Assembly: GCA_900314765.1 (NCBI GenBank)
Contig: OMWN01000063.1
Location: 1 to 64,000 of the forward strand
Direction: 5' to 3'
DNA: 64,000 nucleotides
DNA from: an uncultured Selenomonadales bacterium
Lineage (GTDB): Bacteria > Bacillota > Negativicutes > Selenomonadales > Selenomonadaceae
Shown here: positions 22,401 to 27,584 of the stretch, in pieces
Position numbering within the stretch: the stretch's first letter is position 1
Layout of the letters: each line of letters starts with the position of its first letter
Position numbers and translations under genes: made by a program
The notes under the pieces: generated by a model
Told to the model about the DNA's origin: nothing
Databases searched by the model: none
The model's input: only the letters and a program-made list of their open reading frames with translations

Positions 22401-23236
22401 AGCACGATGTCGCCCTTCGCATCCGTCGAAGCCGTGAGCGTGTTGCCCGTAATGCCAGCGTTTATCACCGAGCCGTCACTGTTTTTTATGTTCACGAGGT
22501 CAGCAAAATTTATAGCGTCTGATACGTCCGTAATGTTTCCGTTGACGTCCTTCACCGCCGTGCCCGTCCTGAGCGTGGCGGTGCTTTTTATGTCTACATT
22601 CGCTGTGCGCAGCTTGATGCCATCCACGGCATTAAGCGACCCCGCGACAGAGATGGTGCCCTCTGGATTTATGGCGTAATTGTTGTTCACAATCGTGTCC
22701 GACAGCTTACTGAGGTCATCTTTTCCAATCATATCGCTGTATGCGGACTTCGTCGGCGTCATGAGATTAATCGCGCCCGCATTGATGACGCCCGTGGCGC
22801 CGACCGTGATGCCGTTTGATGACAAGAAAAACAGATTGCCGCCCACGCCGCTGTTTTGGATTGCATTGACCGTGCCGTTGATGTCGATATGCCCATCAAC
22901 GAAATTGAACAGCTTTGACGCTTCCGTGTTGTTGTCCTTCGTATGGAAAAATAAGTTCGCAATGTTGCCAGCATCGAGCGTGAACACGCTGAAACGATTG
23001 AGCGCAACATCATTCTCCATCTTGTCAGCAAGCACCGTAAAGACGCCATCCGCATAGGTGACCGTATTGTTGTCGCTGTCGAATTTCACGATTTCCGATG
23101 CGGCGGACGCCGTGTTCGCGAGCGGCACCATCATCATCTGCGCGCTCATGAGTCCGAGCAATACCTTCTGCGTGAGCTGACGATAATTTGATGAACGTGA
23201 ACGAGATGAATTCGTGTGTCTAGTCGAGGTTTTCAT
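4487..23236 (-). CDS. Giant TpsA adhesin, LktA/FHA-like two-partner secretion exoprotein
   Basis: A 6249-residue secreted adhesin. AAGGAGG 8 nt before the ATG at 23236 fixes the start. Residues 1-45 are an Arg/Ser-rich, then hydrophobic signal ending ASAA. About 48-330 is the TPS domain: VALNRFSVFTLDAGNIANLF, then GGNLFFLSSNGITVGATG. This resembles the LktA-type filamentous adhesins of Fusobacterium and Negativicutes. The rest is mostly degenerate beta-helix repeats rich in Gly, Asn, Thr and Asp. Three regions stand out: a segment with twin LFGSIKT/LFGWIKT motifs (about 4110-4210), a helical, Lys/Glu/Ala-rich island (about 4445-4635), and near-identical tandem repeats (about 5600-5740 and 5900-6015). 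The C-terminus is FEVAANE. No toxin domain is recognisable. The tpsB gene is 400 nt upstream on the same strand. The frame is unbroken, so the protein is probably expressed. Confidence 0.92.
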   Translation of the reverse strand: MKTSTRHTNSSRSRSSNYRQLTQKVLLGLMSAQMMMVPLANTASAASEIVKFDSDNNTVTYADGVFTVLADKMENDVALNRFSVFTLDAGNIANLFFHTKDNNTEASKLFNFVDGHIDINGTVNAIQNSGVGGNLFFLSSNGITVGATGVINAGAINLMTPTKSAYSDMIGKDDLSKLSDTIVNNNYAINPEGTISVAGSLNAVDGIKLRTANVDIKSTATLRTGTAVKDVNGNITDVSDAINFADLVNIKNSDGSVINAGITGNTLTASTDAKGDIVLSAISASSATAPSEEKFKDAVVANFTPMRRDATITTAAGSNIVSRGSANIYATATNADEGWSKLEEGGYSPNIANPLGQVVFTKADINLGGSITAKENIDVEATSSNEYKSDNDTTSLEAWGRATGAAWTNRWNSQWNIIKTLHDTINLRPIYSYMDSAANVTVAETAKLEAMNKSDKGVGADNSGLLLSASSTAINKVYATSTSKESEMTGGVKTAQAGTEKSADTTTPEVHPEQKTSSEKRTHLAGAAISYDGAYSNANVTVNGDVKAKNDVAVTATSKTDVKAKASENGAPASSTSTSSKLNVAVAVLTGGNHSNVTIGKDATVESTGGSITASANAENKFEVIASVTSNAEAVGSTAVGVNIFSSDAKVEVDGALTSANDTTISAVNDTPVNGVTVSNDTVAAPEKKNPGKLSDDEAKNVLADKDNFTLLNTKNFKDLISNATTAVDEKKDTSSVMSQIGKYADLVTVGASVGVGISDIDADVTIGKTAKITAGNELTVKAEAPLEDIYMSSMSAMENTNPDGDKAMVGAAVMVSDIKNKAHVTVADGTTTEHATLNSKGTMTITADSTQVYDRIGGILYDLNLLYSGFKSLEKDTDFDKLSASDKAAYTSTLEQVGKIIQDINATKSATGIDITKYTTNLSTFPTSAVGGIVQIGSLIGGLQQIVASYNNPKGHFQTEVDALVKSFQNQFLVWTLPESYFHYSVDSSASNASGSDSNSIAVAGSVNVNLLQNTANVAIGNNTELISTAGAIDIDATAKQDTAVLNGKPNVGINPSFIPDSIEAVIYGSYGWQDRLKGVVAKWKDIIYVSPNTDAPNAIGGVVGVAEHSTEATVNIGTGATLTGHDTTVTTTSKDENGNETAVSKDISGISINTENKSNTVDISFGAGKAGNIGFEGLFSWLGGKSTNTIDIDGATLTSFGKGTTANYGNIDLLSHTNNILTNVVGAVAWGSGGASMGASIGVLDFGTVNDIAVKNSTIQVGALDVNALTDGVLNNVAIAGSLTTENAQEGTKDPHEIEMTMDDAKKIEEHEKKAQTTEIEMQEEDETSINRVLELLNNPSQGSSILSKESENLGDTGSNTTHFQLAAAGSAAINVVSGETKATIEDSAVNISSSGTETDGHVNMKADDASYAGAYTGAAAINWQQSNAEGKWYDRATAAAETYISDRKDGKKREPATVLKDPKTQETKVTIDGETTTYSNSHASAALAGVIAMNVEDKTVASEIKNTTITDASSVKNIAQKDGASVAAGLALAASKKNEEEGASAFDLSAAASFNEVSNKVDAKIENSTITTKGKGDVTNVAYDSDTQVAGGANVSFVRSGKTSAAAGAMVSINDVHNNIDATIKGGTITTNGGTIQNNAAENLTQIGTSIGLAAATGGNSGVALDLTLASNNAENHLGATIDGATLKAGAVDNAAYDASDLEKTFDQIIENNSVNVTGSTYTENATKNAATEGGSEADDFRNRDYDINTDSKGSTKQITAAFSVTGSTQSNGGAVGGAATISTLRNEKTAAIKNGSTITATDVANSAASDALMVSVAAGASVTAGTLSGAGSASVQYTTNNTTASIDDSTITANTLDVAAKSNDLDVNVAGQAGYGKNGIGLAIAFNHLGNKTGAYLRGSDVEAVSDSGVAVTLAADNSDTIVSVGAGVNGGQTAAVNGSIAANQGRDDAEAIIDESTSVTDESTGKKRTTIEKANKVTVNANDESTKVAVAGAINGAGTAAVGGAVAYNEIGTWEKNGDATYKNDAEQQTHAAVNHADITTAANVDDAGITVATTDKATIGTAATGIGGSGTVAVEGAASISVIAREAYSEMTDTTVKKADGATDGANVSVTSASEGSIYNNALVIAGAADAAVGAGVAVDYDNTDNTAKIAGGNIAAKNARVKAETKDKILNIGVGGAASTYAGVTGSVGVNILGGHTVAGITDTALDGTSVGGATITSDGNVIVDAERSGSIDNIAGVAAGSGTGASVGLSVAVNDIQNEVSAEITGSDTSITAKGGTAEAVSDRVADDAFLTKYPADIEGVSTPASYMNRKDSSYTGVAVSASSTNEIHDYTLNVGANGIGASVNGNVTVNAIGGATNANVTAGNISTGGDINVVAHDYANNTAYTGTFSVAGFGAGIGVGTTTLTIDRKTSATMTGTAGAKANVNSIGIGADSEFAVADITAAVGGSAFAGVEVVNNNTLLKGKTTAALSGYDMAVGDGLDVSAQHGTNLYTVGLSAGIGAGGVGLGIDVVQDDSETTAELKDGKVTTKENGKGDVTVTAESSTHDNYKMIALSGGAVGASTNVSVGNFGAQTTAHVANMAIGDATNRAGVVDIHAKNTTDVTADTWQGSAGAGAIGVGVQIATIGSDTDTSVENSAITAKTISVAADDEKKAKFQLGNTLAGGIAGGVNVGVLTVGHKVEDTYSIKSTAVGSDGNSHETSNDSGAKLSDVFSDDGTVNKAMEQNRITEKNTLGTGISAPSVQTNNGTNDDGGADAATTNVTVTSSTLDASDDVTVKSDATVNVKDENIYAGVGIASISGQVGVLDTARNASVNLKDSTLAGQNVTIDSKLGGTSELAIYQGSAAAISAMGAFGFTRDASANSVTLDGSNITASADATAKTTDESKTKLHMYAVNAAIEVAASFQLAEADYVGSTAVTLGSGNKIHAKNIDIAATSSPDIETNVNAGSASVVATGGVGISTAEFGDKKNPFKTTLNVADGNTFVADSVNLSAVASPTQKSELASLSMAVGESGIVNYATNSVYSDVEANIGDVQYGDEDTSSSVTIDAKNNVKQDVFAGGASANLLAAIANNTAKIDNNMNTTATASGAIGSNISAASVSATGKIETEATSSSFGGTVGLGVAAAETNVTHTSTTTANIGGTWDVTGDVNVSAKNDETMNTSTDTTSGGLANGSGGELTTDVTDTANVNIKSAKITSSGTQNISAVNTTADSAKMMSSGFGFFDSADATRLHMNQKYTGGVSLDGAALQSYGGGDIKIHASTEGSYFTDNDLKATSAGVDETLAYTTNYLTDDNDVTVKDSSIVTSSKKDGRTSTGDLSSTKTGSVTLAAYDDTVVNDTMLADSEGVLAGATGAHLDTHLTRENDVTITGSSKVKSSGNANLYTSRDEDGGVAGTELTTKSETYNRTFIPFTNSPDIDLNLSKKNIVTVDSGASVESVKDVNIAADKGSDSRDISAKKYVWYTDSEHNGDVTVKEDGITKNGGDVTTGEVNINGTVTAGIHNTAVVNIEGTVTKNDNGTPDDKTDDTVNFDGVTITVAEGADWLSADDFKKTVVENTLDENGNQLGKAAENPFYKEYEAMVKAQAEQPAGSDARKGIDANIESLCDRMAELGYAYKQKITDDSGNVTTKYVVYRTIDMAAIETPDLTVSGGNVSIDSDKLTVTGSLTANSASKIEINNSSNASLIINDAIIPKSGGTVYFNSARLDSGSTDAKNVTGVEHIKTSKDGTPFITISNTGASDKDTLGHTPDIDVKGEVQNEGGSITLENANGSIRLEPDSNVVGATVTIKADNGNVVQIDPDAKFSVAGSPIARWLGDPTNQENIEKIIHWAATEKNLKDISYSSFDDLWNNAEHGLFELCKQYNADEANTKKIELKQPDANDFDEKNGIVAGGLVAISGHSVNINGLIQSGYSDYTVTLDSAAKNAINRIANSTSLSRALSDDEVRGNDKYCIQKGGSYYDPAAKCYKYHVALYYNPGTNRIVASDVTAGGGSVYVKGNIASTGNGRILVAAGTANIDINTESSDKAVALGTMENTMREGKIDIYDNLHRDASMTDHYHFDYQKYIEGNADGTFRPYYNIDKRTQYMWTGGALSHTTTHYTSKQDSWLFGSIKTDEKVISELKYKPETKVVHDPTVEGDPLSLKDFVQLAKSRATDPSDEPYFTISTTITEDQTNTSPVQTHKDEKGLFGWIKTEYTYTWDEATTKGTSTVYAVNGDFDIKTNAITPSENDKGIKVHADGDIIADHNITSAFDSDGQDDGITLASRSGSVAGKGTISTTDLTVRANTGIGLTHASLSSDKQASITLDTNSGDVLLNSKLGDVVINSATSKESDGKAAAASITAAGSILSGRTDDAAAVSASSITLITPNGSIGTIGTDGKALTIDTKAHTSDTITAPSVTASAYGNIFITETNGDLPVNTITSTTGDVRLETKSGSITNVSDATTIDRAPADSLIAKWQEMGIISSSDTDDSNTYAAKNALETRLAALEARFKQLALLSENERKAAEIARKKAAENGEDVSDLAEVQARTAADYVAAATSYANDETLNTARSEYVEVLKDSSSTAAIAAAKNSYKNAIADYFTRQELNNVSYSDEEKTAISNYGETLKTDYNVYGWTKNELKNALTAGVINRTPGTVSLPDAANVTGKTVTLIANGGGIGTKGETKTIKKADIVANMDILRNVYMGGAVWNYSDDGTLESVTVDTSRPLYVDNAGNSTTTTNVALSSDGNTLIGTLKNKSLTLSAADSSGTIGNKSSDMVLVAGSGISTADGTTLVANNMTMNAGAGSIGTSANALNADIYGTLKANAKDSLFLYNGNGVGMTLSTITVGDDIDITSRVGINMESSGENNSKNTSRLTAGNAIRLKNDDAANVGTADNPIRITANGAAVSASAPFSDIALAGKGTGTLVLDNINNASNITVSHEDGTVALARTASDGKEATNADIKANNVTIEAKAIDLTGGTVTAKNTYGGLTFSARDTITQNDTADSAIIAPSGTTVTFRTGDVGESGGTIDIESKKNEFDTVFIQTADENEGITGAINVKTNAPQNLTMMFGAGNGGSSTLKVKSADDFDIKNLVDGAAVSIGGKLETTENAMVFTNDINALNVLDKAELTGKGGVTLTGTSVTVKDSAKLTATDDGDIDITATTGDADVDGTVTAKNIGIIAEKGNVTLKNGEATDMVIKSGKDTVIDTVKAENSLNVKSGGGITTGKINEGLSSSSQRVSLIADGNIKTSSVATKDYIADAGKDITITSGETISATGSISITADGKLELGDAKNVEANESVTLASGDSIALENVKSTNGGNVKIDAKGDVNITNIGDGKTVNVTVSGRDITATNVKSTDGGDVTVDATGEVNITNIGADENGNGATQNVTVTGNDVKATSVKSTNGGNVTVDATGNVEITSIGSDKTIDVKVAGNDITAEDVTSTNSVNIVAQHDASVSGALNTQKVNVVAKNDVTLKDGTQAQNSLTAIAGNDLIVGTGVKVTDTATFEAKNNVTVGGGISTETGGLVINAFDGNATVEGALDTKNALITAGGAIEIDGDANAKETFSAAADKGISVDNVTAEGALTLTSANGDVNVNGNATTNDLLIVNADSGNATISGNATAKDMNITTTNGDATISGDATADNGMTVTTNNGNATINGNATAKDMTITTTNGDATISGDATADNGMTVTTDNGNATINGNATAKDMHITTTNGDATISGNATADNRMIVNAGNGNVDITGNASGTNMYIHATGSGNDGDVNVSGTTNASNTLIINADGNIDLSKGVSAGYVADLESGGSITTTDAKARNFHAKADEDINVGTVDAKSTIYLDAGGALNTPQNDMIAENNIDIHSGEGIEFDSVISTNGGNVTVSSEGDVDIKTVGGDNTVNVSVTGNNVTTNDITATDTATINGNTVNATTINAANANITGSSNVEIDKVTTSGDTNVKGGDVNITNVKADSIATINGNTVNATTINATNANVTGSSNVTIENVTTSGDTNVRGGDVNITTAEAHNNAQIVGNAVNAKTINAGRDAFVMGDGDVNIDAISANKNAYVDGFRNIDITSLIAGENATVDGLGTGNITVTSGSAGGNAYIRQNIAGNLTVSDFHTNGMARFTTRGGDMDLRNISTESRIGIFNFGRSNVTHIENMTAPNLIAYLAFNQDFGDMDARVLYDILTAGDPARRAIGWKTAGYVGRNVSIGMELFKFDHHVYDFSSFIGLDSSLITPIDAENGVIIVADDNDFEVAANE
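5195..5545 (-). repeat. Coding tandem repeat, 162-nt unit
   Basis: Inside tpsA, a 54-residue unit (SGDTNVKGGDVNIT ... NVTGSSNVTIENVTT) occurs about twice with high identity and trails into a weaker third copy. The nucleotide repeat of TTCACATTCGTGTCGCCGCT at about 5240 and 5402 gives the 162-nt period. Confidence 0.75.
6020..6440 (-). repeat. Coding tandem repeat, 120-nt unit
   Basis: Inside tpsA, a 40-residue unit made of two related 20-residue halves (NGNATINGNATAKDMTITTT and NGDATISGDATADNGMTVTT) repeats about 3.3 times. The DNA copies are almost identical, so recent unequal exchange or strand slippage is likely and length variation between strains is expected. Confidence 0.85.
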
Positions 23237-23363
23237 GATGCTGGCCTCCTTATAAAAGCATCGCTGCCTGTAAATCGTCATTGCGAGGAAATCCATTTGT
23301 GGTTTTATGTGAGATTGTATGAAATTTTTGTCCAGTTTTTGCTGACTAATGCGACGGTCGAGT

Positions 23364-23614
23364 GACCCTCTCCGCCTCGCATTCGCTCGGCACCTCCCCC
23401 ATTGGGGAGGCTGGCGTCACAGACGCTGAGATTATTTACATTAGCCAAAGTAGTTCATGATGAAAAACATAATTACACATTTTCGCTGTAATTAACATGG
23501 TTTGCTTTGTCTGTAAAGTGAAGGAATGTCGTTCACTTTCAATTATATCGTGAAGCACCGCTTTCGCTATGCCTCCCACTCTGGGGGAGGTGCCCCGCAG
23601 GGGCGGAGAGGGTC
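23364..23614 (+). repeat. Full MITE-like CCCTCTCCG element between tpsA and tpsB
   Basis: Left end GACCCTCTCCGCC and right end GGCGGAGAGGGTC form terminal inverted repeats about 250 bp apart. The interior carries the conserved GACGCTGAGATTATTTACAT and CGTTCACTTTCAATTATATC segments. It fills most of the 23237-23633 gap, so tpsB-tpsA readthrough would have to cross it. Confidence 0.85.
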
Positions 23615-23633
23615 TTTACACAAATCTACCTTT

Positions 23634-25349
23634 TTAGAAATTTGCCACAAGCGAAAGATGCAGCCTGCAGCTGTCGACGTGCGTCCGCGCGACATCCTTT
23701 TTCAGTGGAAATCCTGCCGCCATGTCGAGCGCACAGCCGTCAAAAAGTTTCGCCCTGACGCCAAGCCCCGCGCCCATGAGCGTTTTCTCATCATACGTGG
23801 TGTCACCAAAGAGGTGCCCCCAGTCGAAAAACGTGTAGAGCGAGACGCCCTTTGATGCGGGCACGCTGTATTCCAAACTCACCACCGCGCCTTTGTCGGC
23901 GCCGATTTCATTCTCGGGGTAGCCTCTGACCGTCGTCACGCCGCCGATGAAAAACTGCTTCGACGGGCGAAGGTCATCCGTGAGGCTCCATTGCGCGCTC
24001 GTGCGCACCGTGAAAAGCTGCCCGTGCTTAGCGCCGCGCTGATATATGCCGTTGAAATTAAATATCGAGTAATTTTTTGACTCTCGGAACTGATATTCCG
24101 AGTCGGAGTCCCAGCTTCCGAACGTGTACGCATATTTGCGGTAGCACGCCCAGCCGTCGCCGTAATTCGTGCGCGCGAGGGCGGCCGTGAAGTCTTGGAA
24201 TCTGTCCCTCAGCATGGGGAGCTCTAAGATGTCCGTATCCGAGCGCGTGCGCGATATGGCAAACGACGCCTCCGTCTTGCCGCGCCCCGTCACGGAGAGC
24301 GGCTGTGTGAGCGTCAAGCCGTACGATGTCGCGTGACCTCTGACAGGAATGTCCCAATCGACGTATATGCCGTTGATGACCTCCGTGGAGTTCCTGCTGT
24401 AATCGAGCGAGAGGCGCGTGCCGCTGCGCCCGACGGGAAACGCATAGCTCATGCTGACAGAGTCGAGCCCCTGCGCGTTGATGTAGCCCAGAGAGAGCGC
24501 GTCGCGCATGCCCGTGAGACTGCGGTTCGTGTAGAAAATGCCCCTGCGCCAGCGGCCCGTCGTCTCGCTGCCCGCCCTGTCCATGTACAGCGTCCATGCG
24601 TCGCGCTTCGGCTCGTACGCCTCAATGACGTAGTCCGTCGTGCCCGTCTTCTCGCCGGCCTTCAGCGTGATGTGAAGCTTCACATCGTTCGTGCCATTGA
24701 ACCACTCGAGCTTCTCATTGAGCTCCGACATATCCTCGATTTTTCCCTCTTCGATACCGAGGCGATCCTTTATGTATCCGTCGCGCGTCGTGGTGTTGCC
24801 CTCAATCGACACATTGCCGTTCTTGCCCTCAATGAGCGCGATGTGCACGACGCCTTCGTGTATCGTCTGCGGCGGCAGATACGCGCGACACGTGAGATAA
24901 TTATGCTTCTTGTACCAATCATTCAGATTTGCAACGATTTTGTAGAGGTCATCTATGGACGTTTCCTTACCGATGAAGTCCGCGTATGACGATTTCACGA
25001 CATCCGATGGAATGAGCTCCGTGCTGTCGAGCACAACATCGTGAAGAACAAACTTCACGGCAGGCGCCGCCGTCTCGTCCTTTGGCGCAGGCGCATCAAT
25101 GCCGCCCGCCGACTCGCGGTGCTCCTCCATCTCGCGCCTGATGCGCTCATTTTCTATTTCCTCCTGCGTGCGGCGGAGCTCCTGCGCGGGGTCGATGCCC
25201 GTCCGCAGTGCCTGAACCGTGCCCGCGTCCACGGGCAAATCCGCCGCAAACGACGTCGATGGCAACGCGAGTGACGTAGCCAAAATCGCCCATGCGAGGA
25301 ACTTTTTATGCGATGATACCGACAATAACTTCAATGAATTTTTCCCCAT
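23634..25349 (-). CDS. TpsB outer-membrane transporter (ShlB/FhaC/HecB family)
   Basis: A 571-residue two-partner secretion translocator that would export the adjacent TpsA across the outer membrane. The signal peptide is about residues 1-35 (ending SFAA). A periplasmic helix rich in Arg/Glu (about 52-80) comes next, then POTRA domains (about 98-240: FVLHDVVLDSTELI, LTCRAYLPPQTIHEGVV, VSIEGN). The rest is a 16-strand-type beta-barrel starting near GRWRRGIFYTNRSLTG. The conserved loop-6 motif reads GGVTTVRGYPEN (Arg in VRGY). The chain ends in Phe, as outer-membrane beta-barrel proteins usually do. Length and order match FhaC relatives. It lies directly upstream of tpsA in the same orientation. 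Confidence 0.95.
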   Translation of the reverse strand: MGKNSLKLLSVSSHKKFLAWAILATSLALPSTSFAADLPVDAGTVQALRTGIDPAQELRRTQEEIENERIRREMEEHRESAGGIDAPAPKDETAAPAVKFVLHDVVLDSTELIPSDVVKSSYADFIGKETSIDDLYKIVANLNDWYKKHNYLTCRAYLPPQTIHEGVVHIALIEGKNGNVSIEGNTTTRDGYIKDRLGIEEGKIEDMSELNEKLEWFNGTNDVKLHITLKAGEKTGTTDYVIEAYEPKRDAWTLYMDRAGSETTGRWRRGIFYTNRSLTGMRDALSLGYINAQGLDSVSMSYAFPVGRSGTRLSLDYSRNSTEVINGIYVDWDIPVRGHATSYGLTLTQPLSVTGRGKTEASFAISRTRSDTDILELPMLRDRFQDFTAALARTNYGDGWACYRKYAYTFGSWDSDSEYQFRESKNYSIFNFNGIYQRGAKHGQLFTVRTSAQWSLTDDLRPSKQFFIGGVTTVRGYPENEIGADKGAVVSLEYSVPASKGVSLYTFFDWGHLFGDTTYDEKTLMGAGLGVRAKLFDGCALDMAAGFPLKKDVARTHVDSCRLHLSLVANF

Positions 25350-25562
25350 GCCACTCGCCTCATTCCATCTCGCCGCAGCAAATCAAATTCAATCACGCGA
25401 GAATTTCTACATATTTATTCAATATCTAGTATATATTATTTTTGAAAAAATGGTAAAAACTCGTGCTAAACGTGGATTAATCACAAATGTATAACATAGT
25501 TTTAATAAAATCAGCGCAAATGACGAAAAAACGAAACGCATTGGCAAAAAATCCACCTACAA

Positions 25563-25850
25563 GCCGATTGATGAGAAGGACTATGACCAAAAATCCACCC
25601 TTGCACAAATGAAAAGTCATGGCCAAAAATCCGCACCCGCACAAATGAAAAAGTTACGACAAAATTTACCTGCGACATCAAAAAAGCGGACTCACCATCA
25701 CAGAGCCCGCTGATGAAGCAATTCTCCCGCGAATAAATTGACGAGACAGACTATGACGAAAATCCGCTCTCGAGCAAATGAAAAAAATTACGACAAAATT
25801 TATCGGCGACATCAAAAAAGCGGACTCGCAAATCGCTGAGTCCGCTTTTT
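25563..25850 (-). repeat. Imperfect direct duplication ending in terminator hairpins
   Basis: Two related blocks (about 25563-25710 and 25737-25850) share GACTATGACNAAAATCC, GCAAATGAAAAA, TTACGACAAAATTTA and GCGACATCAAAAAAGCGGAC. Each ends in a GCGGACTC...GAG(T/C)CCGC hairpin whose T-run lies on the minus strand. They probably act as minus-strand terminators for the decayed gene just upstream. Confidence 0.6.
25815..25850 (-). terminator. Intrinsic terminator
   Basis: AAAAAAGCGGACTC / GAGTCCGCTTTTT forms a strong stem with T-runs on both strands. It lies downstream of the small pseudogene at 25982-26179 on the minus strand. Confidence 0.7.
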
Positions 25851-25851
25851 G

Positions 25852-25876
25852 AATTTGTACCCGTCGGGTACAAATT
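25852..25876. repeat. 25-nt dyad, copy 1
   Basis: Perfect palindrome with 12-bp arms (AATTTGTACCCG) around a single central T. Identical copies are at 38534, 48105 and 61581, and a sequence variant is at 31999. Confidence 0.85.
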
Positions 25877-25981
25877 TGTTCTATTTTGCCGAGAAGCCCG
25901 CTGTGAAGGCCTTCCCTACGGGTTACCAGCTGATTCTCTGTCGAGCATCCCGTCGAGAATCATCCCGCTTGCTCTTTTCTG

Positions 25982-26179
25982 TTATTTCTCTGCCTCGTCA
26001 TCGAAAAGCGGCGTGAGCCCCTCGAAATCATCCCTCTCGTCATAAAGGTCATCGCCCTTCGTGATAATATACCTGCCCGAGCTTGTCTTCGGTCTGCCCC
26101 CGTTCAGCGTGTCCTCGAGCGTGAAAAGCTCAACCTTGTGTGACCGTGCATAATCTTATAGGCTGTTCGTGTTCTGCAT
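25982..26179 (-). pseudogene. Small acidic protein gene with in-frame stop
   Basis: With GGAGG 8 nt before the ATG at 26179, the frame reads MQNTNSL, then TAA, then continues without interruption for 57 residues (DYARSHKVELFTLEDTLNGG ... LTPLFDDEAEK) to a second stop. The downstream part has clear coding character. The family is not recognised. The premature ochre stop at codon 8 suggests a recent pseudogene; recoding or reinitiation cannot be excluded. Confidence 0.55.
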
Positions 26180-26336
26180 TAAGCATTCCTCCCTTAACAA
26201 AAAATATACTGTGAAGTTATTTGACAAACTATTAATGAAATCCTACAAACCTTAAAAATAGAATATGACGATTATATGTTTTTGCCAGCCTGTGCCATTT
26301 GGTCACAAGCTCAATCCTTTCTACAATATTTTGCAG

Positions 26337-27365
26337 GTCAAAATGTCACCAATTCCCTCCGACAATGGGATTTCTTGCACTCGCAATGCTTAAATCCAGC
26401 CAAAAAAATGAGATACGCTTACGAATTTAAAATGTCACCAACTACGAGAAGACGCCGCATCAAATGGGGTCAAAACGTCACCAAATAACTTGAAGGATAT
26501 GTTATCTGCTGCTTGTAACCTCAAAATAACACTAAACAAGTAAAACTACAGCTCATATAGGAAATAAAATGTCACTGATGCAGGAAACACGCAGAGAATC
26601 TGTGGAAGAAATGTCACCAAACACTTTAAACAGTGAGTTTCTTCTATATTTATATCATAAAAATACCACTGGCTAAACATTAGCTCAATATACCAATAGG
26701 CTATAACATCACTCTATTGAACGATACCACATATTTCGGAGTCGAAATGTCACCGATACACTTGTATGACAGCGAGTATATTATTTGCGGTTCCAAAATA
26801 GTAATAAACAATGAAACTGCACCATACCATAAGGCAAAATGTCACCAGGCTCCTAAGAATGCAGCGTTTCATGGAGTCGAAATGTCACCGATACACTTCA
26901 ATGGCAACCGCTTCCCTTTTGCGTTATCAAAATACCGATAAACATATAGACGCTCAAAATGACGTGGGTCAAAATGTCACCAGCCAACAAAAGCACAGCC
27001 TTATTTGGAGTCAAAAAGTCACCGCTCATGCGCATAGAAATTTTGTTTATTTTAGTTGCTTGAAATTAAAAAAATTATTTTTCTGCTTTAGTGACGTTTT
27101 GACTCCATCATTTTCTTTGGTGACAAAAAGACTCTCTCCATACCAAATTTATAGTTATTTAGTCACATAAATCTGTGGATATCCACACTTCTTCATATAT
27201 TTTCTGTGTATAAATGTGGGGTTGAAATGTCACCTGGAGGCAAAATGTCACATCCGCTGTCAAAACGTCACAAAGAGCAAATAATTTGTCATCAAAAAGG
27301 GATAATCTGTCACAAATAAGCGACTTTTTGTCACCTGCGGGGCTAAATTGTCACCAGTGAATCCC
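26337..27365 (+). repeat. Left iteron array of the replication origin
   Basis: About 16 copies of a GGNGTCAAAATGTCACCA-like iteron, mostly in this orientation. Clear copies lie at about 26337, 26428, 26468, 26565, 26608, 26740, 26834, 26874, 26967, 27007, 27226, 27243, 27258 and 27350, with inverted ones at 27090 and 27119. The spacing is irregular and the DNA is AT-rich. The array lies upstream of the Rep gene, the typical arrangement of an iteron-controlled theta origin. It fills the gene-free stretch 26180-27570, in which short frames have no support. Confidence 0.8.
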
Positions 27366-27513
27366 TTTATTTCATTGGATTCACTGTGCTTTCACGCCCC
27401 TTATTTATATTGTATTATATTATCTTCATATTCACACAGCCATTCATCTGTACAACATCAAAAATCGTTTTTACTGTACATAAATTGGTGACATTTCGAC
27501 CCCTTTACCCCTA

Positions 27514-27542
27514 TTGAAAACGCCTTTTTTTTTTGTTATATT
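27514..27542 (+). promoter_or_regulatory. rep promoter next to an iteron
   Basis: TTGAAA, 17 nt, TATATT, ending about 40 nt before the rep start codon. An inverted iteron (GGTGACATTTCGAC at 27487-27500) lies directly upstream, which suggests autorepression by Rep; that is an inference. Confidence 0.6.
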
Positions 27543-27584
27543 TTTCTTATTACAATTCATAGTCGCAACAAGGAAGTGATTGCC

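Noticed and set aside
4607-23057. Many long plus-strand frames opposite the giant adhesin gene
   Set aside because: They have Arg/Ala/Val-biased or low-complexity translations, lack ribosome sites, and lie wholly in the antisense of one unbroken 6249-codon frame with clear domain content.
23526-23855. Plus-strand frame starting in the repeat between tpsA and tpsB
   Set aside because: It begins inside the dispersed element and continues antisense to tpsB. A similar false N-terminus appears at 53903 before the M20 gene, made by the same repeat.
26276-27170. Short plus-strand frames in the left iteron region
   Set aside because: Their translations are made of the iterons themselves (recurring KCHQ/MSPIH patterns) and no ribosome sites precede them.
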